From positions 186,001 through 250,000 of the forward strand of contig CAJUIW010000001.1 of the NCBI GenBank assembly GCA_910586895.1: a stretch of 64,000 bases of DNA. The letters run 5' to 3'. The stretch comes from an uncultured Muribaculaceae bacterium. Lineage in GTDB: Bacteria; Bacteroidota; Bacteroidia; Bacteroidales; Muribaculaceae. The number at the start of each line of letters is the position of its first letter. Positions within the stretch are counted from its first letter, which is position 1. The notes beneath the pieces were generated by a model. That model ran no database searches, had not been told where the DNA came from, and saw nothing but the letters and a program-made list of their open reading frames with translations. Below, in pieces: positions 17,001 to 22,059 of the stretch. A program made the position numbers and the translations under genes.

Positions 17001-18414
17001 GCGCAGCTACCGCAACCTGACCGAATCGTCGCAGAGCATGATGGGCGCTGCTGAAGATATCGCGATGCAGCAGAACCTGAAGGTGGGAGAGTTTGCCGAG
17101 GCAGCACAGGCGACACCACGCTCGCAGGCTGAGGCAGCCCGGCTGCGCGAAACAAACCGCCGCTTCAATCAGCAGCTCGAAGAGTGGGACAATGGCAAAT
17201 TGCCTGCATCGGAACAGATAGATGCCGGAATGCCTGCCGGGATAATGCGTAGGTTCTTGCCTGAACTTCCTGTCATATTACGCCAGAAGGTATTGTCAAA
17301 ATCACGTAAGAAACATAATCTGACTACCGGTGAGTTGAAGAACTTGCCTGAGGCAATGTCAAGACCGATATTCGTATTCAAGAGCAATGACAGCACTGTG
17401 AGTATGCTTACCGAACTCCAAAGCGAAAAAGGGGAGAATATTTTTGTAGCTGTAGCTGTAGGCGCAAACAAACAGCTCGGGCATGTAGTGATGGAAGTCA
17501 ACGACATTCTTACTGTACACGGGCGCGAGGCTGAAAATGTAATATTGCCGATAGTGGAGAATGGGACACTTGCGTGGGCTGACAAAACCAAAGGGCTTCA
17601 GTGGCTGTCCTCAGCGAAATCAAATTCGCAGGCAATCGCCAGTGAAACCCTTGATAATGCTGCAAAGATAGTGGAAAACTTTGAGAATCCCGCTATTGAG
17701 GAGCAGAATTATAACGATGAAGAGGACGCGGATGTTCTGCTGCGGCAGGGCGATGAGATGTTCGGAGATTCCGAACAACTGCAGGACAGGGTGCTCAACG
17801 CCAAGATAGCGCTTGCGGCGCGATTCCGGAGCGACATGGGGGCGCTTGATGCCGCCGTGCGCGGCACGAACGCCCGCCTGAGCGACCTGCGCCGCTCCCT
17901 GACGGGGCAGAAGGAGTATGACCGCGCACGCGTGAAGCGCCTGACGGATCTGGTGCAGACGATGATGCGGCACCGCATGCTTCAGGATATGAACGCCGAG
18001 GAGGAGCAGAGGGTACAGTCGGCGATAAGCAACGCCCTGGCGATGCGCGATGTGAACAAGGCTGTGGAGAAGCTGATGGATGTGATGACGTCCAATCAGC
18101 TCCGCACCGGCGAGCTGATGCTCCAGAAGCTGATAAAGGTGGCCGCTACGAAGGTGGACACAAAATTATATCAATTCAATCAGCAGCTTTACGATAGGAT
18201 ATATTATCGATTACATCACACCCGAAAGCCCCTTTACGATATTGAATTCCGACTTTTTCTCCCGCCGGAGTATTATATAAATCATGATCGTCAATCAGCA
18301 TGCTACGCCTCTCTTCGGGCAACATCACAATGGTGTAATAATAGCTCAGATCATATCGGCCATGTGCTTCATGACGCAATTTTCTGGCGGTCACAATCCC
18401 TTCTGTTGCAATAA
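8059..18414 (+). CDS. Giant polyvalent protein fragment (multiple nuclease, ART, zincin and JAB domains)
   Basis: An open frame of 3451 codons without a stop. The GTG at 8059 is only the first available start: codons back to 8047 are also open and the sequence begins mid-domain, so the true N-terminus is missing. Genuine sequence ends near residue 3368 (about 18162); the last 83 codons are antisense to the next gene. Proteins of this class are made by phages and conjugative elements and are thought to enter the recipient cell with the DNA to counter its defences and inhibit it. Domains in order: beta-barrel (1-165), PBECR-type nuclease (177-337), long coiled coil (437-590), polyvalent-associated domain (600-760), pyrophosphatase-like (908-1054), PBECR-like (1341-1515), ART (1528-1776), zincin (1791-1878), ART-like (1990-2078), RadC/JAB (2264-2421), barnase-like (2625-2778), zincin-like (2830-2990), MuF-C-like (3045-3215), helical tail. 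Expression is doubtful. Confidence 0.8.
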   Translation: MTVVGPAVDKQGTPIEGLVTVEFEDGSRTDIEQSTVQQMADDAARQRAIQQAQQGEAVDEEVSDNSSDDGFIPIDSSLLPDDPFAENNTEEQGEAAEEGEAPEAEPSAGGYKVNDTVKINVPGAGEMEATVTALPDSDGYMRVTTSQPIGGEVSHRLTPAELDALSGRKQVQGDSAIERKDTQDKIANISKEEKDEYGKPLVLAKDGTTTFGFIGAETGLAEAPIRLSIGENKKGTDGKNHGYGLAHIEAGHGEQIRNAGYASVEEFVENVARNYETIREGNSYGESQTYLLEVSDGRNNTLFIQLSNDGTYWNVNSAGIFRERYSRNKRVVSSLPTIGSSSSTETAEVNHGQYEGATVTSGDSSKTSDSKDNANSTDKQENDAESSPSGAESALSRIPADEKGAPAFEAAPDTDTAWDGLVEYMENDPQAAAKIATAQLRQANATLEALKKNQPKPVTPKLSGDVAAMKEAHRRAEEANRRAEASYQAQKAEAEERLKKWQEIAATPQRRAEEAKRREEEARKAEQEQAERELQERNARGAEHLARRREEEAAEEAARKEAGRKEQQEIEQRRAQAEAEAAEEASKPANKKIAEVEGAFNQWMDDVREADTRDERTKARHEREDKAQGPAQYGRMYDNWGPPQSFDEWVVRSLSNPPRRVKWSGKGNMAAELYGRPDMSEKKDHRWMISDKNGVSFARFIHELWEGMLGDPNLPFNTREYTDQDVRNAVIEALFRNPTSRSLYERALEYQRHREENERLMEEGPVDEEYEREIWYQRNFHMTPQEYAEAEEQAYQELEDMQLSEEQLREYDEIIAEETALLIERQDQNGTEQTGETESGEGGSEVLHPEQAADRRGGAEAAEGGPAQTGGTRADNGTAAQAAEQVEAGADGNTTQQRIAEAESRVNTEPTDAQKEAGNYKKGHVRIDGLEVTIEQPKGSVRRGRDASGKEWESTMHHTYGYIRGTESKDGDHIDVFLSDNPEQGEVFVVDQYNTDGSFDEHKVMYGFASAEEARRAYLSNYEKGWENTRRIEVTGFSKDEFKKWIDSSKRKTKPAAEYARFRNREAGDAAFAGRLGDVMRSVMEAWPAPTIEQERGKRVSRFEAPTEEQIRDATQQFEKLLDEATDKELLGIRDAFTAQVGRMGLSTQMAWTMRTCMENAVPAERKRKLYEQRRARMIEENPALGAEMLQRELNDVIAQINGELGTTYTPISAQTGWSVSEGALQRLDAMADEHLEKEAAKEFKLKLRQMLMARDRAGKQDDSPARLHAAEGARQTAEGHTVYEATKGMLEDAGIAVEEVSDEQAQAMLGEKKTPGNEISAQKNARQANEGNNITSATQKSLEQAVSRIKDWIANGKRGVKFTLQLPGRTMVMVRRVMGRDFDSHNITANSLAHILRNHGENGAKLTEGSIPIRKEDLLLIPYIMIAPDRIEKASMDASGRESVRFYKNLSNGYIVVVEKEYKNSPDDMETITMWAEMSSEAINARHKTAVPDTHVQNAILSTDVAKIQKDARIAIESDRNPQFSIRTYHGTGADFEEFDFSYMGEGEGNQAFGWGGYVTEVEGIGRTYAEETSHNVVEISIDEYFERMTDYFEKNIGRHKGIDFEMDMDGSFRFDPSVTDEALFDAYKDYMRQKGYDIEDMEEDLQSFRYELEGEIQRELEDEGERISNEKVRFLYTVDIPDDTGSNYLDWEESPSQEMLQGVLRELDDEVIDPEDFHFSSGESLYEWLTERTGSPREASELLSDAGLTGIRYPADYFNGGRSDGKKNYVIFQESDMEISEQVRFLRTARGEVYGWTVGGKVFLNRDAMNPETPLHEYTHLWDAMVRKENPELWERGMELMKQTPAWKEVVEDPNYADIAADEDAVASEVHARLTGQQGAETMERMVEEARAEGAMKVAEAVTLREQLKEWLRDMFASLKGTLERWSGRDLSALTLEQFNAMPLRDLAAGMNPNTEIRRGEQARVVTEANPMLDDYHRGVRGRKDVMTFDEVLAEAEKAWDEYGDLTYPDMDIDMLRQAKEDGTITIYSSKPIEAGVFVTPSRMNAEDYAGGGRVFEKQVSVDEIAWTGEDEGQYAPGTAARHEAEQVQYSRGKRRVMQSHPSLFGMAGAQGSLMAELNTSVDFKRDHAPANGPDIDAAEEANAAIDSYAQQLADGLQQMQQMQEQQQDAEQEQQMEQVLTEAGVRLEKQLQEYYRSQGSSQADAKAAARDMAAQVRAEVTLAMTQRSMGEQRRANAAATAEEVQKEAQAWLDSEAEPQRGAMKTAAGQTVEYESMGGLRTLQDGEFTHVERKFSQTGEFGFTGAERIESIDDVAYIFRSLEDYSKENAFAVLVKDGRPTVMHIGMGTINGTMADMQAVYAAVKAYGADKVYFVHNHPSGNLNPSTQDQQSHRKLDSMLGGGVLQESIIIDLRSGRYGVFDASEKGVREKKQSDGNMVPVKVRRFDRHVFSPDYDLNDVMTVRSAEDIAAFLSSHRLGERGKISFLILDNANHVVGNIHTPYQSYTDSLYDLADQLVDDAVRFGGRSVVPYGNVKLDGIRHLTDLIKRRGHEVQVLDALQVSNSLGYKSAYNAGLMGEENAEYEASPAGKELTDGERLLAIQALEPIEIGHNNMSKSELQEVYRKLPTVKKDGREVEFYHSAFKKIYKNGGLFGQIVPVLDEVLEQSVLAYSEKDNLGGTVRPDGTVHKAHPNVDAFDNYVGKVALNGKEYYVRTTVQSSEKSTAGTHSFMVTQVDVYENTANGLSLPITTRARGTNDGIVDTKLQQFFERASSELNQREDEELMRDGSSEAKAIEEAWNSELTTAREAAAEQERMRQEVTELAAEMGLDNVDILEDASTLTGRRRNAKGFYNRRTGKIKIVLSNNLSVEDARSTLLHEAVGHHGLRKLLGERFTQMLDSLYAKAPESVRRRIAQKAARMGWDFRTATEEYLAEMAEDGSFMEADRGWWSKMKRMLRSALRAAGIDVAVSDNEMRYLLWRSYRNLTESSQSMMGAAEDIAMQQNLKVGEFAEAAQATPRSQAEAARLRETNRRFNQQLEEWDNGKLPASEQIDAGMPAGIMRRFLPELPVILRQKVLSKSRKKHNLTTGELKNLPEAMSRPIFVFKSNDSTVSMLTELQSEKGENIFVAVAVGANKQLGHVVMEVNDILTVHGREAENVILPIVENGTLAWADKTKGLQWLSSAKSNSQAIASETLDNAAKIVENFENPAIEEQNYNDEEDADVLLRQGDEMFGDSEQLQDRVLNAKIALAARFRSDMGALDAAVRGTNARLSDLRRSLTGQKEYDRARVKRLTDLVQTMMRHRMLQDMNAEEEQRVQSAISNALAMRDVNKAVEKLMDVMTSNQLRTGELMLQKLIKVAATKVDTKLYQFNQQLYDRIYYRLHHTRKPLYDIEFRLFLPPEYYINHDRQSACYASLRATSQWCNNSSDHIGHVLHDAIFWRSQSLLLQ
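8587..9070 (+). other. PBECR-like nuclease domain in the giant protein
   Basis: Residues about 177-337. The pattern GLAHIEAGHG, then a Leu-Glu-Val strand, then WNVNSAGIFRERYSR resembles phage Barnase-EndoU-ColicinE5/D-RelE-like nucleases, with His in the first motif and Arg/Tyr in the last as likely catalytic residues. The stretch is visibly AT-richer than the flanking scaffold, as expected for an exchanged cassette. Confidence 0.6.
10780..11220 (+). other. Pyrophosphatase-like (InPase) polyvalent domain
   Basis: Residues about 908-1054: NYKKGHVRIDGL, GYIRGTESKDGDHIDVF and DEHKVMYGF match the inorganic-pyrophosphatase-like domain common in polyvalent proteins. The acidic DGDHIDVF motif would bind metal. 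Confidence 0.65.
12080..12600 (+). other. Second PBECR-like domain
   Basis: Residues about 1341-1515, again AT-rich. It includes TANSLAHILRNHGE and a later MWAEM segment, resembling PBECR/EndoU-like toxin domains with a conserved His pair. Confidence 0.5.
12640..13385 (+). other. ADP-ribosyltransferase-like domain
   Basis: Residues about 1528-1776. It opens with RTYHGTGADFEEFDFSYMG and GWGGYVTEV and closes with a GIRYPADYFNGG-type segment, the pattern of ART domains in polyvalent proteins. The likely role is modification of a host protein using NAD. Confidence 0.6.
13430..13690 (+). other. Zincin metallopeptidase domain with HEYTH
   Basis: Residues about 1791-1878. HEYTHLW starts at residue 1818 (nt 13510) and gives a canonical HExxH zinc site; the downstream SEVHARLTG segment is a plausible third-ligand region. 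Confidence 0.65.
14026..14290 (+). other. Second ART-like segment
   Basis: Residues about 1990-2078: YSSKPIEAGVFVTPSRMNAEDY resembles an ART-type strand-helix with a short C-terminal WTGEDEGQY motif. It may be a small stand-alone ART-fold domain. Confidence 0.4.
14850..15320 (+). other. RadC-like JAB/MPN domain
   Basis: Residues about 2264-2421. HNHPSG at residues 2377-2382 (nt from 15187), followed by NPSTQDQ, is the JAMM metal site of RadC-like proteins. In this setting it may act as a deubiquitinase-like peptidase or nuclease accessory. Confidence 0.75.
15930..16390 (+). other. Barnase-like polyvalent-associated domain (LPD3-like)
   Basis: Residues about 2625-2778: FYHSAFKKIYKNGG, then SEKDNLGGTVRPDGTVHKAH and a VRTTVQSS strand, resembling the large polyvalent protein-associated barnase-like domain. 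AT-richer than its flanks. Confidence 0.45.
16560..17030 (+). other. Zincin-like domain with HExxxH spacing
   Basis: Residues about 2830-2990. The motif LLHEAVGHHGLRKLLG starts its His at residue 2880. The second His is one residue further away than in HExxH. The flanks (FYNRRTGKI upstream, TEEYLAEMA downstream) match polyvalent zincins, so it is probably a metal site variant. Confidence 0.5.
17190..17700 (+). other. MuF-C-like toxin domain
   Basis: Residues about 3045-3215, an AT-rich segment with a PIFVFKSNDS strand and a VAVGANKQLGHVVMEVN pattern typical of MuF C-terminal barnase/EndoU-like domains of phage head-associated toxins. Confidence 0.5.
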
Positions 18415-19459
18415 CCGTCCTCTCAGCAAACAATCTGTTCAGTCCATCAAAGATACATATTAAAACCAATGTGGTTAAAAATCCTACAGTCCATCCGACA
18501 ATTATCGGAAGAAAGGCCACTTTCAGTATATCCTTCAGCCTTGATTGGCTCCTGATAAACACCCACAGGAACAGCAGCATAAAGGCTACAGGAAGCATCA
18601 GCAACACCCAATCAGGGACAACATAAATGGTACGCTTATGTAGGTCAATAAAATACACCCCCAAAGGGAGCCATATCGGAGCAGACAGGACCCAATAGGC
18701 CCATTCGGGAAGTCGATGATACCAAGGCCTACGATTCACCTTTCTTGCATCACGTCGCCGCTTTGGCGCTATTCTATTATCGCCAAGCATCAAACGTCGC
18801 CCAACTGAGTTTAGCAGACTATGGACTTTCAAGCGTACACACCCCAATAAGTTGCGCTTGCGACACCATCGGAGAATATAGGTATAGCTATCCTCAAAAA
18901 GACCGCTCGTATACATGCACTTGTGCTTTGACTTACGGGCCGACTTAATTATCGATTCCGCATCCTTGACCCTCCCATTATGAATAAGGGCCATTATATA
19001 CAGAAGCCGGTCAGGGTCGTGATACATCTTATCCTCTTCCGGATAGAAGCTGTCAGCGTCAGGATTGGATTGCAGGAATGCTCCAATCTGATCGGATGCA
19101 TCCTTAAAAATTCGTAAGATTATACCACGGATTTCCTCCGGGGTATATTCCCGACCATCGCCGAATGCTGAGAAATGCTCTATAGTCTGCCCTGACAAAG
19201 CATACGCACCGGTTCCGCGCAGGCTCAATGGCGCTTTATTGTTTTCTGCGGCATCCCAAATATTCCACCATAATTCATCGGCATACATAGGTTTAACCGT
19301 GAGATAGACCTCGCTCCACGAAAAAGTAAGACAGAAAAAGTAGCCATCCGATACCTTAAAATTGATGTAGGCGCTTTGACGGAATCCATATTCCCGACCT
19401 ACAGCTCTGCGTGTATCGGCAACTAATTTCTTCAATTCCTTTACTGTCATACCTATCAC
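18176..19459 (-). CDS. Uncharacterised membrane protein
   Basis: 427 residues; the start could also be Met4 (MTVKELKK, 19450). The N-terminal half (about 1-215) is soluble, rich in aromatic residues, with no motif I know. The C-terminal half has three hydrophobic segments: a run starting WVLSAPIWLPLGVYF, another starting WVLLMLPVAFMLLFL, and VGWTVGFLTTLVLICIF. These are followed by a small soluble tail with ATEGIVTARKL. It is likely an inner-membrane protein of unknown function. It follows the next gene after 24 nt and probably forms an operon with it. The right edge of the foreign block lies 7 nt past its stop. Confidence 0.7.
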   Translation of the reverse strand: MIGMTVKELKKLVADTRRAVGREYGFRQSAYINFKVSDGYFFCLTFSWSEVYLTVKPMYADELWWNIWDAAENNKAPLSLRGTGAYALSGQTIEHFSAFGDGREYTPEEIRGIILRIFKDASDQIGAFLQSNPDADSFYPEEDKMYHDPDRLLYIMALIHNGRVKDAESIIKSARKSKHKCMYTSGLFEDSYTYILRWCRKRNLLGCVRLKVHSLLNSVGRRLMLGDNRIAPKRRRDARKVNRRPWYHRLPEWAYWVLSAPIWLPLGVYFIDLHKRTIYVVPDWVLLMLPVAFMLLFLWVFIRSQSRLKDILKVAFLPIIVGWTVGFLTTLVLICIFDGLNRLFAERTVIATEGIVTARKLRHEAHGRYDLSYYYTIVMLPEERRSMLIDDHDLYNTPAGEKVGIQYRKGAFGCDVIDNISYRKAAD

Positions 19460-19483
19460 CCCCGTATCCGTATGACGCGTCAG

Positions 19484-20068
19484 TTACTTCCGCTCAAATT
19501 TTGGCATAAGATCAAGTTTTGTCATTCCCTCATACAATTTCGCCCGCTTCTCAGGGATAGACTTTATAAACGGCGTGATATCATCGCCATACGCCCGTTC
19601 GGAATAAAAATATAGCACCGAAACCTTCCGACCGAATATCTGCTTCTGACTATAATAGTGAATGTCGAGCTCCACACAGTTCATCTCATCACCATTGCTG
19701 TCGCTCACCAAAAATTCCAGGATATAATCACCGTCATTCTCAGCGACGAGATAGTTAGTCACCGGATCATTTTTCTTGCGTTCATCAAGCTCCGCCATCT
19801 TAGCCTTTATAGCATCCACCGGATTCAGATTGACCATAAGAACACTTACAGTAAACATCCGCTTGTAATTGTCGAACGTTTCCCCTTCAGGCAGATATTC
19901 CTGAACAAAATAATGGTCTACAGGATTACTGCTCCATGCAAAATAGTATTTATCACCACAGTATTTAATGGGATTACCAACCGAGAAATACTCCACAGGC
20001 TTTTCTGCACAGACAGCAGTCAGGACACACGCAATAAGCAAACTAAACAAAAAGAACAGACGCTTCAT
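19484..20068 (-). CDS. Uncharacterised secreted protein
   Basis: The longest frame starts at 20152, but a clear signal peptide begins at the internal Met at 20068 (MKRLFFLFSLLIACVLTAVCA), so that start is preferred and gives 194 residues. The mature part is a small alpha/beta-like domain with YFSVGNPIKYCGDKYYFAWSS at its start. I know no family. Its neighbours are a membrane protein of unknown function 24 nt downstream and a Crp/Fnr regulator upstream, so the two unknown genes may act together in the envelope. Confidence 0.7.
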   Translation of the reverse strand: MKRLFFLFSLLIACVLTAVCAEKPVEYFSVGNPIKYCGDKYYFAWSSNPVDHYFVQEYLPEGETFDNYKRMFTVSVLMVNLNPVDAIKAKMAELDERKKNDPVTNYLVAENDGDYILEFLVSDSNGDEMNCVELDIHYYSQKQIFGRKVSVLYFYSERAYGDDITPFIKSIPEKRAKLYEGMTKLDLMPKFERK

Positions 20069-20161
20069 AAGGCAAGAATTTAAACAAAGATTGATTCGCG
20101 TGCTAATATATGAAAAATATATCACTTCGGATGTGACATTTGTCCCATCCACGAAAAAATA

Positions 20162-20719
20162 TCACCTCTCCCCTCGGATACGGTGCAATTGCCTGCGTGA
20201 AATAGTGAGATACGAGGCTATCTCCTGTAATGGAATAATACTCACGCTTTCATGACACCGTTCACACAACTCAGCATAACGCCGGGCAGGAGTCTTTATA
20301 TAAAGGTCAATGTACCTCCGATACGCTTCCTGCAGCAATACAGCGGAAGTCTTCACTATAAAATCAGGTTCATCTTCAAGCAGATAATTACGTAAATCGG
20401 CAAGAGGCACCTGAACGATCTCTGCATCAGATCCGGCTACTATAGATGTCAATGACGGTGAATTCTGAAGAAAGGATTGTACATAATCCAATACAGCCTC
20501 ACCTTCGAAAGAGAAACCTGTAACACACTCTTCCCCCTTGAATCCTAATGATACAAATTTGAAATACCCCGACCTCACAATACCAATGTAGCGGCATATT
20601 TCGCCCTCACGGCATAGCACTTCCCCTCGTGAATACTTTACAATACGTCCATTTTTCACCGCATAGTCAGTAAGTATCGATAAGTCTATCCTGGTAAAGA
20701 AATCATTAAGTCGGGCCAT
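20162..20719 (-). CDS. Crp/Fnr family transcriptional regulator
   Basis: 185 residues. A cyclic-nucleotide-binding-like beta roll covers about 25-115 (GEVLCREGEICRYIGIVRSG, then EAVLDYVQS), followed by a dimer helix and a short C-terminal helix-turn-helix (IPLQEIASYLTISRRQLHRIR). The Arg needed for cAMP in E. coli CRP is not evident, so the ligand is unknown. Proteins of this size and shape are common in Bacteroidetes. It has its own promoter (20743-20774) and precedes the two uncharacterised genes by 93 nt, which it might control. Confidence 0.85.
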   Translation of the reverse strand: MARLNDFFTRIDLSILTDYAVKNGRIVKYSRGEVLCREGEICRYIGIVRSGYFKFVSLGFKGEECVTGFSFEGEAVLDYVQSFLQNSPSLTSIVAGSDAEIVQVPLADLRNYLLEDEPDFIVKTSAVLLQEAYRRYIDLYIKTPARRYAELCERCHESVSIIPLQEIASYLTISRRQLHRIRGER

Positions 20720-20742
20720 AGTTGTTTTTAATCAGATCACCA

Positions 20743-20774
20743 CAAAGTTAGGGATTACCCCTATAAAAAACAAG
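20743..20774 (-). promoter_or_regulatory. Promoter of the Crp/Fnr gene
   Basis: Minus strand CTTG (20771-20774), 20 nt, TAACTTTG (20743-20750). The -33 box touches the upstream terminator hairpin. Confidence 0.65.
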
Positions 20775-20798
20775 TCCATCGGAAATGTTCCGATGGAC
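20760..20798 (-). terminator. Terminator of the gyrA-TPR unit
   Basis: An 11-bp perfect stem (20774-20784 with 20788-20798, ATG loop) followed on the minus strand by TTGTTTTTTATAG. Confidence 0.8.
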
Positions 20799-20822
20799 CT
20801 GTATCTTAATTGTTTTGACTGA

Positions 20823-22037
20823 TTACATGTTCTGCCACTTCTCAGCATCGGCCTCGTAACCCTGGCCGAGATGATAGTACAGGCGATAAAGGACATTGGG
20901 AATCTGAGTCATTTCATCAGGCGCAAGTTCGTAAGCACGCTCAAAGAGCTTGGCTGCTTCAAGGAACTGATTCTTCACATCTTCAGAAAGGACAGTTGAT
21001 GAGCTGGCTTCGTCAGCCTTAGCAGCTGCCTGATAGATGCTGTTGCCCTTCAGAAGATATGCGCGTGCATAGTTGGGATCAAGGCTCAGAGCTTCATTGA
21101 ATGCTTCGAGAGCCTTTGCTTCATTGCCTTCCTGATCATACACAGCACCTCTTACAGTGATAAGCTGAGCACGGAACTTGGTGCTGTCAGCAGGAGTCTG
21201 TTCAAGAGCCTCGTTGACATACTGATGGCACTTAGCATATTCGTTCTTGGCAAGCTGCAGATTGATAAGAGTCCCGATGAACGCAATCTCCTGTGAACCG
21301 AAGTCGCGGTTACCGGCTTCAGCAAATTCAATGAGAGCTGTGGTGTCACGTGCTTCAGAAGCTGACTGCAGACCTACGCGATAAAGGTCAACGTTAGAGA
21401 AACCGCGCTTCATGGCCTCACGAACCTTTGCTACAGCGGGTTCATACTTCTGATTATAGAAAGCTGCGAGAGCCTGATAGAAGTTAGTCTGACCAACGAT
21501 GGTGTCATGGTCGGCAGTAGGAGCATCCTTGCCGAGCTGAGCATCCTGGGGAAGCTGACAGTACATTTCCCAAGCATCATAAGCACCTGGATAATCCTGA
21601 GCCTGAATCAACCAGAAGCCTGAACGATAGAGGTCCTTGTAAGCTTCTGAAAGGCGCTTTGTCATCTCCTTAGCTTTTTTATTCGGTGTCTTGCCCTTTT
21701 CATCTGGAAGGGTAATACCTTTCTTGAAATAGCCTACGGCATCCATTACGGCATGACCGGCAGCTTTCTTTTCATCGTTTGAAATCTGGCCCTGAACCAT
21801 TTCTTTCTTGTACAGGTCATCGTACATGCCGAATCCGGCTTTGCCGGCAAGATACCAGGGTGTGTAGATTCCTGAAGTTTCAGGATTTGTAAGAGCCGGT
21901 TGAATGTTTTTCATTGCAGCGGCATAGTCAGGAGTGCCTCCTTTGAGTTGATGTTCAACGTCCTTGACCACTGAGGTCTGCGCTGAAGCGAGCAGTCCGC
22001 CTAAAAGACATGCTCCTAAAAGAATTGACTTTCTCAT
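20823..22037 (-). CDS. Secreted tetratricopeptide-repeat protein
   Basis: 404 residues with a signal peptide (MRKSILLGACLLGGLLASAQ). The mature part is helical with TPR-like units, the clearest near residues 300-345 (ALEAFNEALSLDPNYARAYLLKG) and a final one in FERAYELAPDE. It sits 22 nt downstream of gyrA and shares its terminator, an arrangement I recall from other Bacteroidales. TPR proteins act as scaffolds for protein binding; the partner is unknown. It is probably periplasmic or outer-membrane associated. Confidence 0.8.
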   Translation of the reverse strand: MRKSILLGACLLGGLLASAQTSVVKDVEHQLKGGTPDYAAAMKNIQPALTNPETSGIYTPWYLAGKAGFGMYDDLYKKEMVQGQISNDEKKAAGHAVMDAVGYFKKGITLPDEKGKTPNKKAKEMTKRLSEAYKDLYRSGFWLIQAQDYPGAYDAWEMYCQLPQDAQLGKDAPTADHDTIVGQTNFYQALAAFYNQKYEPAVAKVREAMKRGFSNVDLYRVGLQSASEARDTTALIEFAEAGNRDFGSQEIAFIGTLINLQLAKNEYAKCHQYVNEALEQTPADSTKFRAQLITVRGAVYDQEGNEAKALEAFNEALSLDPNYARAYLLKGNSIYQAAAKADEASSSTVLSEDVKNQFLEAAKLFERAYELAPDEMTQIPNVLYRLYYHLGQGYEADAEKWQNM

Positions 22038-22059
22038 GATAAATTATGTTAGGGTTATT

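Larger units (their letters stand above)
8045..18169. mobile_element. Foreign GC-rich block: internal fragment of a phage/ICE polyvalent-protein gene
   Basis: The block is clearly richer in GC than its flanks and consists of a single frame. AAAATTAT is present at both edges (8037-8044 and 18162-18169). Both ends lie inside the protein: the frame begins in mid-domain at the left, and at the right it runs into sequence antisense to the neighbouring gene. No integrase, transposase or mobilisation gene is present. Explanations are a decayed integrative element, a recombination remnant at 8-bp homology, a target duplication, or an assembly join. Confidence 0.6.

Noticed and set aside
8059..18414. 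CRISPR, Cas or restriction system in the foreign block
   Set aside because: The block is a single polyvalent frame. No repeat-spacer array, methyltransferase or Cas motif was found.
19484..20152. Start at 20152 for the secreted 194-residue protein
   Set aside because: A good signal peptide begins at the internal Met at 20068, and the extra 28 residues have no coding look.
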